From Pseudoduganella sp. (GTDB lineage Bacteria > Pseudomonadota > Gammaproteobacteria > Burkholderiales > Burkholderiaceae_D): a stretch of DNA of 64,000 nt. Positions 1-8,715 of the stretch are shown in pieces (within the stretch, counting starts at the first letter, position 1; each line of letters starts with the position of its first letter). A program made the position numbers and the translations under genes. The notes under the pieces were generated by a model. The model was not told the origin of the DNA. It did no database searches and saw only the letters and a list, made by a program, of their open reading frames with translations. Where the stretch lies: assembly GCA_021323265.1 (NCBI GenBank), contig JAJTCO010000020.1, positions 37,043 to 101,042 on the forward strand, given 5' to 3'.

Positions 1-110
1 TTGCCGCCGGCATCGAGCACCTGCACGCTGATGCCACCCGCGGCTGCCGCGCTGCCGGCAAGGAAAAAGGCCGTCACTGCGGCGGCACGGGAAATGAACG
101 GGCTCGGCAT
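1..110 (-). CDS. N-terminus of an exported protein (partial)
   Basis: Only the first 36 codons lie in the window; the gene continues past base 1. The ATG at 110-108 begins MPSPFISRAAAVTAFFLAG, a clear signal peptide ending in an Ala-rich stretch, followed by the start of a beta-strand-like segment (ISVQVLDAGG). That segment resembles the mature start of small cupredoxin-like 'methylamine utilization' periplasmic proteins, but this is a weak guess from very little sequence. It is divergent from the EAL gene that starts at 206. Confidence 0.5.
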   Translation of the reverse strand, partial: MPSPFISRAAAVTAFFLAGSAAAAGGISVQVLDAGG

Positions 111-205
111 CGTACTCTGTCGTGGAGGTGGAAGCCTATTGTAGCGCCAAAAATGTGTTTCCAGCATTCATCATGTTGTCACATTAGTGCTACACAATCA
201 CGGCG

Positions 206-2074
206 TTGTCCACCTTCCGTCTGCCCGCCGTGAGCCCCTCTGCCACCTTGCCGCACAATGTGACCTACCTGCGCCCTGCCCCGGACGAGTTGCTGGGCCA
301 GCACTTGCTCGACATCATCCAGCGGCGCCAGTTGCACGCCCTGTTCCAGCCCATCGTCCACATGCAAAGCGGCGAGATCATCGCTTACGAAGGCTTGATC
401 CGGGGGCCGTCGGACAGCCCGCTGCATTCTCCGCTGAACCTGTTCCGCGTCGCGCGCGCCAACCACCTGGCGCGCGAAGTGGAATACCTGTGCCGGCGCA
501 TCGTGCTGGAACGCTTCGCCGAGCTGAATCTGCCGGGCAAGCTGTTCCTCAATGTCAGCCCCGAGTCGCTGGTGCGCCAGCCGAACGGGGTGCAGGGCGA
601 AACCCTGGGCTACATCCACGAGTTCGGCATCAATCCCGCCAACGTCATCATCGAGCTGACGGAGAACCAGCCCACCTACGACTACGAACTCATGCGCGAA
701 GCGGTGCTGCATTACCGCAACATGGGCTTCCAGATCGCCATCGACGACCTGGGCGAAGGCTTCTCCAGCCTGCGCCTGTGGTCGGAGCTGCGCCCGGAGT
801 TCGTCAAGATCGACATGCACTTCATCCAGGGCATCGACCACGACCCGGTGAAACTGCAATTCGTGCGCTCGATCCAGGAAATCGCGGACAAGTCGAACAC
901 CCTGGTCATCGCCGAAGGCATCGAGAAGGCGGCCGAGCTGCTGGTGCTGCGCGACCTGGGCATCGCCTTCGGCCAGGGCTATCACCTGGGGCGTCCGCAC
1001 GCCTTGCCAGCCAAGGCCCTGCCGGCGGAAGTGGTCAAGGTACTGGGCCGCAACGGCGTCGCCGTGTACCCCCAGCGCGCCACCGAGCGCAACGCCGTCA
1101 GCATCCGCAAGCTGCTGCACGAGGTCGCTGCCGTGCCGCCCAGCATGATCAACAATGAAGTCTACGAAATCTTCCTGGCCGACCCCAAGCTGATGATCAT
1201 CCCGGTGGTCGACGCCGGCCAGCCGCTGGGACTGATTTCGCGCTTCGAGATGATCGACCACTTCGCCCGCCCCTACCAGCGCGAACTGTACGGCAAGAAG
1301 CCATGCACCATCTTCATGGACGCCAAGCCGATCATTGCCGACGCCGGCTCCAGCCTGCAGGACCTGTCCTGCCGCATGGCCGAGTCGGACGCGCACCACC
1401 TGTTCAACGGCTTCATCATCACTGAAGACGGCCGCTACAGCGGCATGGGCACGGGGCACGACCTGATGCGCGAGATCACGCAGATGCAGATCACGGCGGC
1501 ACGCTATGCCAACCCGCTGACGCAGTTGCCGGGCAATGTGCCGATCAACGAGCACATCGACCGCTTGCTGGAGAGCCAGACCCGGTTCTGGGTCTGCTAC
1601 GTGGACCTGGACCACTTCAAACCCTTCAACGACGTCTACGGCTACCGGCGCGGCGACGACGTCATCCAGCTCACCGGCAACATCCTGTCCAAGCACAGCG
1701 ACCATGGCCGCGACTTCGTCGGGCATATCGGCGGCGACGATTTCGTCATCCTGTTCCAGAGCGAGGATTGGGAGGTGCGCTGCCAGGCCATGCTCGAAGA
1801 TTTCTCCAACGCAATAGCTGACTTCTACAGCAACGAGGACCGCGAACGGGGCGGCTATATCAGCGAGGACCGCCAGGGCAAGAAGGTCTTCTATTCGCTG
1901 ATGAGCCTGTCCGCCGGGGTGATCCGCGTCGAGCCGCAGCAGTTCTATTCGCACCACCAGATCGCGGCGCGCGCGGCTGATGCAAAGAAACAAGCAAAAA
2001 AGATACACGGAAACAGTCTTTTCCTTGATCGCAGGATGCAATCGGCCGAAGCGTCGCCTATATTGAATGCATGA
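206..2074 (+). CDS. EAL-CBS-GGDEF bifunctional c-di-GMP protein
   Basis: Predicted cytoplasmic c-di-GMP enzyme of 622 residues. An EAL phosphodiesterase domain (about residues 35-270) keeps the catalytic set: E62 (EGLIRG), N116, E150, D180-D181 (IDDLGEGFSSL), K201, E237 (AEGIE) and Q257. A CBS-pair-like segment follows (about 300-430) and a C-terminal GGDEF domain (about 440-605). Its signature is GGDDF, within the GG(D/E)(D/E)F consensus, and no RxxD inhibitory site sits five residues upstream. The start is TTG with no obvious ribosome site; the frame is closed by TAG at 185-187 and no in-frame ATG precedes it. The stop overlaps the next gene as ATGA. Which activity dominates cannot be read from sequence. 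Confidence 0.9.
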   Translation: MSTFRLPAVSPSATLPHNVTYLRPAPDELLGQHLLDIIQRRQLHALFQPIVHMQSGEIIAYEGLIRGPSDSPLHSPLNLFRVARANHLAREVEYLCRRIVLERFAELNLPGKLFLNVSPESLVRQPNGVQGETLGYIHEFGINPANVIIELTENQPTYDYELMREAVLHYRNMGFQIAIDDLGEGFSSLRLWSELRPEFVKIDMHFIQGIDHDPVKLQFVRSIQEIADKSNTLVIAEGIEKAAELLVLRDLGIAFGQGYHLGRPHALPAKALPAEVVKVLGRNGVAVYPQRATERNAVSIRKLLHEVAAVPPSMINNEVYEIFLADPKLMIIPVVDAGQPLGLISRFEMIDHFARPYQRELYGKKPCTIFMDAKPIIADAGSSLQDLSCRMAESDAHHLFNGFIITEDGRYSGMGTGHDLMREITQMQITAARYANPLTQLPGNVPINEHIDRLLESQTRFWVCYVDLDHFKPFNDVYGYRRGDDVIQLTGNILSKHSDHGRDFVGHIGGDDFVILFQSEDWEVRCQAMLEDFSNAIADFYSNEDRERGGYISEDRQGKKVFYSLMSLSAGVIRVEPQQFYSHHQIAARAADAKKQAKKIHGNSLFLDRRMQSAEASPILNA

Positions 2075-2637
2075 GCCCCTTCCTCTACAGCCTGTGCCAG
2101 AAGCCGGTCGTCGGCATCGCCATGATGGCTGCATCGCTGTGCGAGTTCCCGCCGCTGGTGAAGGACGCCTCCATGAAGCTTGACGCCGCCGGCAGCGTGG
2201 TGGCGGTCGACGTCACCGTGCCGGTGGACCTGCGCTATACGCTGCTGCTGGAAATGAGCAATCCCGCCGGCGAATCGCTCAGCAAGCAGGAGGTGGGCAT
2301 CCTGGGCGACCGTCGCCTGGAGCACTGCAACGACGGCATCGACCTGGCCAAGGTGTCGCCCAAGGAACGCGCCGCCTACGGGCGCGCCATGCCGTTCAAG
2401 GTGGAAGTGCGGCGCAAGTCGGACAATATGCTGGTGCACTCGCGCCTGGTCAACACCATGTGCGTGGCCAGCAAATGGGCCAACCAGCGCTCGCGCAGCC
2501 TGGGCAATATTGCCCTGGTGCGGGGAACGTACAGCCTGCGCGTGGAAAATGTCGCGGCGCAGGCCGGCTTGGAGCGCCTGAGCGCCACCGTGCAGCTGGC
2601 GCCCGGCACCGACAAGCCACTGACCGCGCAGCGCTAG
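2071..2637 (+). CDS. Small secreted protein, DUF5625-like
   Basis: A 188-residue protein translationally coupled (ATGA) to the EAL-CBS-GGDEF gene. The N-terminus has a hydrophobic stretch (GIAMMAASLC) that could be a signal or a weak lipobox. The rest looks like a beta-sandwich with alternating hydrophobic strands (VVAVDVTVPVDLRYTLLLEM). The pattern recalls DUF5625 proteins of beta-proteobacteria; I am not certain of the family. The coupling suggests joint expression with the c-di-GMP enzyme, but no function can be assigned. Confidence 0.7.
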   Translation: MSPFLYSLCQKPVVGIAMMAASLCEFPPLVKDASMKLDAAGSVVAVDVTVPVDLRYTLLLEMSNPAGESLSKQEVGILGDRRLEHCNDGIDLAKVSPKERAAYGRAMPFKVEVRRKSDNMLVHSRLVNTMCVASKWANQRSRSLGNIALVRGTYSLRVENVAAQAGLERLSATVQLAPGTDKPLTAQR

Positions 2638-2661
2638 TCTCTTCCACGCAGGGGCACGGCG

Positions 2662-3633
2662 TCAGCGCGGGCTGCTGCGAACGGCGCGATGGTGCGGGCG
2701 GAGACGGAGCGTTTCATTAAAGTCGACGCCGCCATGGAATTGCTCGTCAGGCAATGCTGCCTCGTGTACACCGCCGCGCAAGCCTTCCAGGTTATGCCGC
2801 GCCAGCACATGGCCCTGCGCCGCCGCCTTGCGGTACCAGTGCAGGGCCTGTGCCGCGTCCTGCGGCACGCCCTGCCCCGTCGCGTACAGCACCCCCAGAT
2901 TGTTCTGGGCGGCGGCGTCGCCCTGCTCGGCGGCGCTGCGGTACCAGTGCACGGCCCGCGTCAAGTCACGCGCCACGCCATCGCCCCCGGCGTACAGCAC
3001 GCCCACGCTGAACTGGGCCTGGGCCGACCCGCCTTCGGCGGCAAGGCTGTACCACACCAGGGCTTGCGCCGTGTCGCGCGCCACCCCGGTGCCGTGCGCG
3101 AACATGCTGCCCAGCAGGCACTGGGCGTGCACCTCGCCGCGCACGGCCGCCTTGCGCAGCCAGGCCAGGGCCCGCTCGCAGTCGGGCGGCACGCCGCGCC
3201 CATTCAGGTACGCTTCGCCCAGCAGGGCCTGGGCGCTGGGCATGCCCTGTTCGGCGGCCCGGCTGAACCAGCGCACGGCCAATTCCTCGTCCAGGGGAAC
3301 GCCGCGGCCGCGCCGGTACATCTGGCCCAGGTTCTGCTGCGCGGCAGGGTCGCCCTGGCGCGCGGCACGGCGGAACCAGTACACCGCTTCCACATCGCTG
3401 CAGGCCGTGCCGCAGCCGCGGTAGTACATGGCGCCCAGCTGGTTCTGGGCAAAGGCCAAGCCCTGCAGGGCGGCCATGCGCATCCAGCCGAAGGCCTGGC
3501 GCAGGTCGCACTCGACGCCCTGGCCGCTCTTGTAGAGAAGCGCCAGGTTGAACTGGGCGTAGGGATCTCCCCGCTGGGCGGGGCCAAGGAACCACCGGAA
3601 GATGCGCTCCCGGTCTGCCAGACGTTTGCCCAT
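2662..3633 (-). CDS. Sel1-repeat (SEL1-like TPR) protein
   Basis: A 323-residue protein made almost entirely of Sel1-like repeats of about 36 residues. Seven full units are visible, each with AQxxLGxxYxxGxGVxxD (for example AQFNLALLYKSGQGV, AQNNLGVLYATGQGV), plus a partial eighth and a basic tail. Such alpha-solenoids act as protein-interaction scaffolds. No signal peptide is seen, so it is probably cytoplasmic. It converges on the DUF5625-like gene with a 24-bp gap. A near-consensus FNR box lies 60-73 bp upstream of the start. Confidence 0.85.
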   Translation of the reverse strand: MGKRLADRERIFRWFLGPAQRGDPYAQFNLALLYKSGQGVECDLRQAFGWMRMAALQGLAFAQNQLGAMYYRGCGTACSDVEAVYWFRRAARQGDPAAQQNLGQMYRRGRGVPLDEELAVRWFSRAAEQGMPSAQALLGEAYLNGRGVPPDCERALAWLRKAAVRGEVHAQCLLGSMFAHGTGVARDTAQALVWYSLAAEGGSAQAQFSVGVLYAGGDGVARDLTRAVHWYRSAAEQGDAAAQNNLGVLYATGQGVPQDAAQALHWYRKAAAQGHVLARHNLEGLRGGVHEAALPDEQFHGGVDFNETLRLRPHHRAVRSSPR

Positions 3634-3692
3634 CGCCGCCTCCCATGCTTCAGATTGTTATCTAAAGTATAAGAAGCGGTTCCGGGCCGCCT

Positions 3693-3706
3693 TTGATTTA
3701 GCTCAA
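3693..3706. promoter_or_regulatory. FNR-like box (one mismatch)
   Basis: TTGATTTAGCTCAA matches TTGAT-N4-ATCAA except for one base in the second half. It lies 60-73 bp upstream of the Sel1-repeat start codon, and just downstream of the TonB receptor stop codon on the same strand. An FNR-type regulator with the matching recognition helix is encoded at 18517-19293. Assignment as a functional site is inference. Confidence 0.35.
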
Positions 3707-3708
3707 GC

Positions 3709-5736
3709 TCAGAACTTGGCGCGCACGCCGAAGACGACACTGCGGCCTGGCAGCGGCGAAATGTCCTTCAGCAGGGAGGTCGACACGCGGATTTCCTCGT
3801 TCAGCACGTTCTTGGCCAGCACGAACCAGGTCAGGTCCAGGTCCTTCAGCTTTTGCGTGTACGACAGGTTGGCGTTGAGCTGGTTGTAGGAGCCGGTCGG
3901 CGTCGCTTCGAACGATGCCAGGCGGTCCTGCGCCCGGGCATGGATCCAGGTAGCGCCGGCGCGCCAGTTGCTGCTGCGGTAGCCGACGCTGGCGCCAACG
4001 CGCGTGGCCGGCTGCAGCGGCAGGCTGCCGGCATTCTTCAGGTCGCCATGCGACGTATCGGCGAACAGGCGGCCGTTCACGCCCAGGCCCAGCGGGTTGT
4101 ACTCGATCTCGCCTTCCGCGCCGCGCACGGTGGCGTCACCCTGGCTGAACAGGCGCTCGCGGAATTGCTCGCCTTCATGGCCTTCGTGGCCTTCCGCGTC
4201 GACCAGGGTACCGGTCACGTGGCCATAGATGAAGTCGGAAATGCTGTTGTGGAACAGGTTGGCCTTCCAGCGCAGCAGGCCCGTGGTCTTCTGCACGGAG
4301 AATTCCACGTTGCGCGACGTTTCCTTGCGCAGGTCGGGATTGCCCACGTCGAAGGTGATGGTGGCGTGGTGCGGGCCGGCGGAATACAGTTCTTCCGTGC
4401 TTGGCGCGCGCTGCGCGCGCGACAGCGTCAGGCCGGCCGCATAGCCGGGCACGAAGGACCACAGGGCACCCAGCGCGCCCGATTGCAGCGAGAAGGAACG
4501 ATCCAGGCCGCTGACCGGCTGGCGCTTCACGCGCTCCAGGCGCAGGCCGGCGTTGACGCGCACCGGACCCCACTCCTTTTCCTCGACGATGAAGGCGGCG
4601 CTCGACTTGGAACGCGTGGCCGGCACCGTGTCGTGCGCGTGGCCGTGTTCCTCGTCCTCCTCCTCATGGTCTGCGCCGTCTTCGGCCGCCTTGGCGGCGA
4701 AGTGCGTCAGTTCCGTCTGCATGCCGAAGGTGCCGTGCCAGCCGTTGATGGCCTTGTGCACCAGTTCGGCGCGTGTTTCCAGGGCGCGGTTGGTGAAACG
4801 CACTTCCGGCGTGCCGTCCTGGCCCAGTTCGTCGTGCCGGTAGTCGGTGTAGCCGGCCTTGAACTTGGCCGATTCGATGCCCGGCAGGATGTTCTTGAAC
4901 AGGCTGTCGATGTCGTAGCGCGTCTGGTGCTGGTCGATGACGGAACCTTCGTCGCTTGGCACGCTGTACTTGTTTTCCAGGCCCGAGACGGAAGCGCCCA
5001 CGTAGCCCCAGCCATCGATGTAGGAGCCGCCCAGGCCGGCGCCCTTCTCCTTGGTGCCCGAATGCGGCAGGCGTGCGCCGCCCGACGCCGGATCGCCGGC
5101 CACGCGGCTGCCCGGGATCTTGTAGTCGCCGGACTGGCGCGCGTTGGCGTCCAGGTGCAGGGCCAGCTTGCCGATGGCGCCGTCGATGGTGCCGGACGTG
5201 GCATGGCCGTCGTCCACCGTGCTGTAGCGCGCTTCGGCCTGGCCGGTCAGCTTCGGTTCCAGCGCGGGCGGGATGCGCTCGTTGACCACGTTGACCAGGC
5301 CGCCGATTGCGCCCGACCCGTACAGCAGCGCCGCCGGACCGCGCAGGATCTCGATCTGGTGCGCCACCGAGCCTTCCGCCGCCACGGCGTGGTCGTTGGA
5401 CAGGCCGGACACGTCGGACACGGACATGCCGTTTTCCAGCATCTTCACGCGCGCCCCTTCCAGGCCGCGGATGATCGGACGCGAGGAACCGGCGCCGAAG
5501 GCGGAAGTGGATACGCCCAGTTCCGACGACAGTGTCTCGCCCAGCGAGTTGGCCATCTTGTCACGCAATTCATCGCCGGACAGCACCTTGGCCGGCAGCA
5601 GGATTTGTTCGGTTTCCCCCTTGTGGAAGGGGTTGGCGGTCACGATGACCTTGGTCACTTCGCCCTCCTGGGCGTGGGCACATGCGGATACGGCGGACAG
5701 GACGGCGCCTGCCAGCAGGGAATACTTGAAATTCAT
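3709..5736 (-). CDS. TonB-dependent outer-membrane receptor, ZnuD-like
   Basis: A 675-residue outer-membrane receptor. Residues 1-22 form a signal peptide (cut near AHA-QEG), a plug domain follows (IIRGLEGARVKML, EILRGPAALLYGSGAIGG), then a 22-strand-type barrel ending in an aromatic residue (RAKF). The protein parallels Neisseria ZnuD in several places (YRHDE, LRKETSRN, GAEGEIEYNP). A His/acid-rich loop (DHEEEDEEHGHAHD, about residue 355) is typical of metal-scavenging receptors. Zinc is therefore the best substrate guess, with other divalent metals possible. It lies downstream of a small His/Cys protein and an Hsp70 gene on the same strand. No Zur box was recognised. Confidence 0.85.
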   Translation of the reverse strand: MNFKYSLLAGAVLSAVSACAHAQEGEVTKVIVTANPFHKGETEQILLPAKVLSGDELRDKMANSLGETLSSELGVSTSAFGAGSSRPIIRGLEGARVKMLENGMSVSDVSGLSNDHAVAAEGSVAHQIEILRGPAALLYGSGAIGGLVNVVNERIPPALEPKLTGQAEARYSTVDDGHATSGTIDGAIGKLALHLDANARQSGDYKIPGSRVAGDPASGGARLPHSGTKEKGAGLGGSYIDGWGYVGASVSGLENKYSVPSDEGSVIDQHQTRYDIDSLFKNILPGIESAKFKAGYTDYRHDELGQDGTPEVRFTNRALETRAELVHKAINGWHGTFGMQTELTHFAAKAAEDGADHEEEDEEHGHAHDTVPATRSKSSAAFIVEEKEWGPVRVNAGLRLERVKRQPVSGLDRSFSLQSGALGALWSFVPGYAAGLTLSRAQRAPSTEELYSAGPHHATITFDVGNPDLRKETSRNVEFSVQKTTGLLRWKANLFHNSISDFIYGHVTGTLVDAEGHEGHEGEQFRERLFSQGDATVRGAEGEIEYNPLGLGVNGRLFADTSHGDLKNAGSLPLQPATRVGASVGYRSSNWRAGATWIHARAQDRLASFEATPTGSYNQLNANLSYTQKLKDLDLTWFVLAKNVLNEEIRVSTSLLKDISPLPGRSVVFGVRAKF

Positions 5737-5814
5737 GGGAAGCCTCTGTTTACGACAAACGATAGCCCGCCGGCGTCACAGCGACGCGGCGGCAATTCAC
5801 AGCAGTTCGTTGTG

Positions 5815-6168
5815 TCAAACCAGAGGCGGAGCGCGCGAATCGTAGGCGCGGGCGCTGCGTGCGCCGTGCGGCTGGGCCAGTGCGGCGCCCGCTTGCGGCG
5901 CCGTATAGTCGAGCGCCAGGACGGCATGGTGCGGCGTGCCGACCGCGTTCGCCAGCGAGGCGAACGCCGCGCACTGGCTGCAGTTGTGGTCTAGCGCCAG
6001 GCCGGCGCTCAGGCCCGGCTCGTTGCCGCTGAGCGCCTGCTGCTCGCCGCCATGCCGGAAATCCGACCAGTGCGACACCGCGTGCGCCATCCCAAGCTGC
6101 TGGGACAGTACCAGGAGCAAGGCAAGGAAGACGTGGAACAGGTGGCGGTTGGCTTTCACGACGGCCAT
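5815..6168 (-). CDS. Small exported His/Cys protein, DUF2946-like
   Basis: A 117-residue protein starting MAVVKANRHLFHVFLALLL, with a hydrophobic signal or anchor, a His-containing segment (AHAVSHWSDFRHGG), a central HNCSQC motif and a C-terminus ending RAPPLV. This layout matches small DUF2946-type proteins often found beside metal-related TonB receptors. The ATG at 6168 is 10 bp past the Hsp70 stop and 78 bp before the receptor start, so the three may be co-transcribed. A longer in-frame start (6258) is possible but would overlap the Hsp70 gene. A role in metal handling at the envelope is inferred from the neighbour and the His/Cys content. Confidence 0.65.
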   Translation of the reverse strand: MAVVKANRHLFHVFLALLLVLSQQLGMAHAVSHWSDFRHGGEQQALSGNEPGLSAGLALDHNCSQCAAFASLANAVGTPHHAVLALDYTAPQAGAALAQPHGARSARAYDSRAPPLV

Positions 6169-6178
6169 TCTATACAAA

Positions 6179-7438
6179 TTATGCAAACTTGCGCAATGCA
6201 TCCCGCGCCAGGCCGGCGCCGATGCTGCCGAACAGGTCGCCCTCGACGCGGCGCGCACCCGGCACCAGGGCCGCGATGCGTTCGCGCAGCAGGTGCACCC
6301 CGCTCGAGCCGCCGGTGAAGAAGATGGTGTCGACCTGGCCGGCCTGCACGCCGGCGTCGGCCAGGAGCTGGGTCACGGTGGCGCCCACGCTGTCGACCAG
6401 ATTGCTCACCGCGGCATCGAAGCTGTCGCGCGTGACTTCCAGCAGCACCGGCGGCGCCAGGCGCTCCAGCTCCAGCTGCACCGACGCCTGCGCGGACAGG
6501 GCGATCTTGCCCTCTTCCACCTTCATGGCCAGCCAGTGCCCGGACCGCTCCTCGATCAGGTGCTGCAGGCGCTGCAGCTTGGCCGGTTCACGCGCGTCGC
6601 GGATCATTTCCGTCAGCTGGGCCTGCATCTTGCGCGTGTAGGCCTGGTTGATGGTATGCCAGGTCGCCAGGTTGAAGTAGTAGCTGGACGGGACATCCGC
6701 ACCGCTCAGGAACTGGCTGCCATAGCCCAGCAGCGGCATCACGCTCGACAGGCTCAGGTACTTGTCGAAATCGGTGCCGCCGATGTGCACGCCGCCCGTG
6801 GCGAGGATGTCGTCCGCGCGCTCGGCGCGGGCCACGCGCTCCGGGCCCAGCCGCACCAGCGTGAAGTCGGACGTGCCGCCGCCGATGTCGGCGATCAGGA
6901 CCAGCTCTTCGCGGTCGATCTGCGATTCGTATTCGAAGGCGGCGGCAATCGGCTCGTACTGGAAGGCCACGTCGCGGAAGCCCACGTTGCGCGCGATCTC
7001 GGCCAGCGTGTCCTCGGCCAGCTGGTCAGCCGCAGCGTCATCGTCGATGAAATGCACGGGACGGCCCAGCACCACGTGCTCGAACGGGCGCCCGGCGGCG
7101 CGTTCGGCGCGTTGCTTCACTTCGCCGATGAACTGCGCCAGCAGCACGCGGAATGGCAGCGCGCGGCCGCCGACCTCGGTCTGGCCGTCCATCAGGCTCG
7201 TGCCCAGCAGGCTTTTCAGCGAGCGCATCAGGCGGCCTTCGCAACCGGCCAGGTATTCGGCCAGGGCGGCGCGCCCGTAGCTCGTGTCGTCGTCCTCGGC
7301 ATTGAAGAAGACCACGGAAGGCAAGGTGATCTTGCCATCTTCCAGTTCCAGCATGATGGGGTGGCCGGGACGCACCCATCCGACGGTGGAGTTGGAAGTG
7401 CCAAAGTCAATGCCGCATGCGTTTGCCATCTCAATCAT
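6179..7438 (-). CDS. yegD: YegD-type Hsp70-family ATPase
   Basis: A 419-residue actin/Hsp70-fold protein. The phosphate-1 motif is GIDFGTSNSTVG near the N-terminus, phosphate-2 is ADIGGGTSDFTLV (about residue 190), and FFTGGSSGV is the adenosine motif near the C-terminus. It has only the nucleotide-binding domain, with no DnaK substrate-binding domain, as in E. coli YegD (about 450 aa). An ATG three codons inside (7429) could be the true start. Function in the family is poorly defined. It heads a same-strand cluster with the DUF2946-like and ZnuD-like genes. Confidence 0.85.
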   Translation of the reverse strand: MIEMANACGIDFGTSNSTVGWVRPGHPIMLELEDGKITLPSVVFFNAEDDDTSYGRAALAEYLAGCEGRLMRSLKSLLGTSLMDGQTEVGGRALPFRVLLAQFIGEVKQRAERAAGRPFEHVVLGRPVHFIDDDAAADQLAEDTLAEIARNVGFRDVAFQYEPIAAAFEYESQIDREELVLIADIGGGTSDFTLVRLGPERVARAERADDILATGGVHIGGTDFDKYLSLSSVMPLLGYGSQFLSGADVPSSYYFNLATWHTINQAYTRKMQAQLTEMIRDAREPAKLQRLQHLIEERSGHWLAMKVEEGKIALSAQASVQLELERLAPPVLLEVTRDSFDAAVSNLVDSVGATVTQLLADAGVQAGQVDTIFFTGGSSGVHLLRERIAALVPGARRVEGDLFGSIGAGLARDALRKFA

Positions 7439-7512
7439 CCGCGAAGAAAAGGGGCGGTATTCTACCAGAGCCGGCGCGGCCAGGAAACCACACTCCCAAC
7501 TTGTAAACGCAA

Positions 7513-7525
7513 GGCAATTATTGCC
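7513..7525. promoter_or_regulatory. Candidate operator in the yegD/lacI-type intergenic region
   Basis: GGCAATTATTGCC is an inverted repeat (GGCAA-TTA-TTGCC) in the 140-bp divergent gap, 54 bp before the LacI-family start. LacI proteins usually bind short palindromes and often regulate their own gene. This is a positional inference only. Confidence 0.3.
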
Positions 7526-7578
7526 ATGTGGTAAGATTCTAAGCTATCCTGAAATTTGCAGCCAGCCAACAAGTCCAG

Positions 7579-8703
7579 ATGCGCCCAACCACGCCACAAC
7601 CTGCCGTCAGCGCCGCCCAGCAGAAAGCCATCATCCTCCTGGAGGGACGCCGCGTCACCTCCTATGATGTCGCGCTCGTGGCCGGCGTGTCGCAGTCGGC
7701 CGTGTCGCGCTGTTTCAAGCCCGGCGCCAGCGTCTCCAAGTCGACCTATGCGCGCGTGATGAAGGCCGCGCAGGCCCTGGAATACATCCCCAACGCTGCC
7801 GCGCGCAGCCTGATCACGCGCCGCACCAATATCGTGGCGATCATCGTTTCCCACTCCAGCATGCTGTACAACCCGGCAGCGCTGTCGGAACTGTCGCAGC
7901 AGCTGAACCGCCGCGGCAAGCGCGCCCTGCTTTTCACCATGCAGCACGAAGGCGAGATCGAGAGCATCCTGACCGACGTCTGGCAGTTCCAGGTGGACGG
8001 CGTGGTGGCGGCGTCCACCCTGAGCGCCGCCCACGTCGAGGAGTTCCGCCGCCGCCAGGTGCCGCTGGTGGTGTTCAACCGCCACCTGCGCGACCTGGAC
8101 GTCAACAGCGTGCTGTGCGACCAGCAGGAAGCGGCGCGCCTCGTGGTCAACCGCCTGGTGGCGGCAGGGCACCGCCAGTTCGCCATCATTGGCGGGCCGG
8201 GCCAGAACTCCATCGCGCGCGAGCGCCTGCGCGGCTTCCTGGGACGCATTCACGAATTGGACCTGCCGGAAGCGCCGGTCTTCCATGGCGCCTTCGACTA
8301 CGCCAGCGGCGTGGCCGGCCTGCACGAACTGATCGCGCGCCTGGGCGCCGTGCCGGACGCCGTCATGTGCGGCAACGACGCCATGGCCATGGGCTGCGTC
8401 GACGCGGCGCGCCAGCACCTGCATATCGACGTGCCGTCGGACATGTCGGTGGTGGGTTTCGATGCGGTGGAGGGGTCGAACTGGCTCAGCTACGAGCTGA
8501 CGACCTTGCGCCAGCCCCTGCACAAGATGGCGGTGGCGGCGGCCGATTTGCTGTGCAACCTGATGGAAGCGGATGGCGAAGTCCAGGCCGAGAAGCGCCT
8601 ATTCTCGGCGCAGTTCGTCGAAGGGGAAACCGCGCGCCTGGCGGCGAGCACCCCGGTGCTGGCGCCGAATCCAGCCTCCGCCCAGGCCGCGTTCGCGGCC
8701 TGA
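7579..8703 (+). CDS. LacI-family transcriptional regulator
   Basis: A 374-residue regulator. The N-terminal helix-turn-helix and hinge are clear (YDVALVAGVSQSAVSRCF, then EYIPNAAARSLITRRT). A periplasmic-binding-protein-like effector domain follows (INRLVAAGHRQFAIIGG-like and DAVMCGNDAMAMG motifs, then VVGFDAVEG). Ligand unknown. It is divergent from the yegD gene and convergent with cphA, 12 bp away; neither neighbour suggests a sugar pathway. Confidence 0.9.
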   Translation: MRPTTPQPAVSAAQQKAIILLEGRRVTSYDVALVAGVSQSAVSRCFKPGASVSKSTYARVMKAAQALEYIPNAAARSLITRRTNIVAIIVSHSSMLYNPAALSELSQQLNRRGKRALLFTMQHEGEIESILTDVWQFQVDGVVAASTLSAAHVEEFRRRQVPLVVFNRHLRDLDVNSVLCDQQEAARLVVNRLVAAGHRQFAIIGGPGQNSIARERLRGFLGRIHELDLPEAPVFHGAFDYASGVAGLHELIARLGAVPDAVMCGNDAMAMGCVDAARQHLHIDVPSDMSVVGFDAVEGSNWLSYELTTLRQPLHKMAVAAADLLCNLMEADGEVQAEKRLFSAQFVEGETARLAASTPVLAPNPASAQAAFAA

Positions 8704-8715
8704 AGGCGGCGCCGT

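Noticed and set aside
179..2134. A 651-codon minus-strand open frame opposite the EAL-CBS-GGDEF gene
   Set aside because: It is the high-GC antisense shadow of a gene whose protein has clear domains; its translation is low-complexity Val/Ala/His/Asp with no motif.
3853..5994. A 713-codon plus-strand frame opposite the TonB receptor
   Set aside because: Antisense shadow of a well-supported receptor gene; no start signal and no recognisable protein features.
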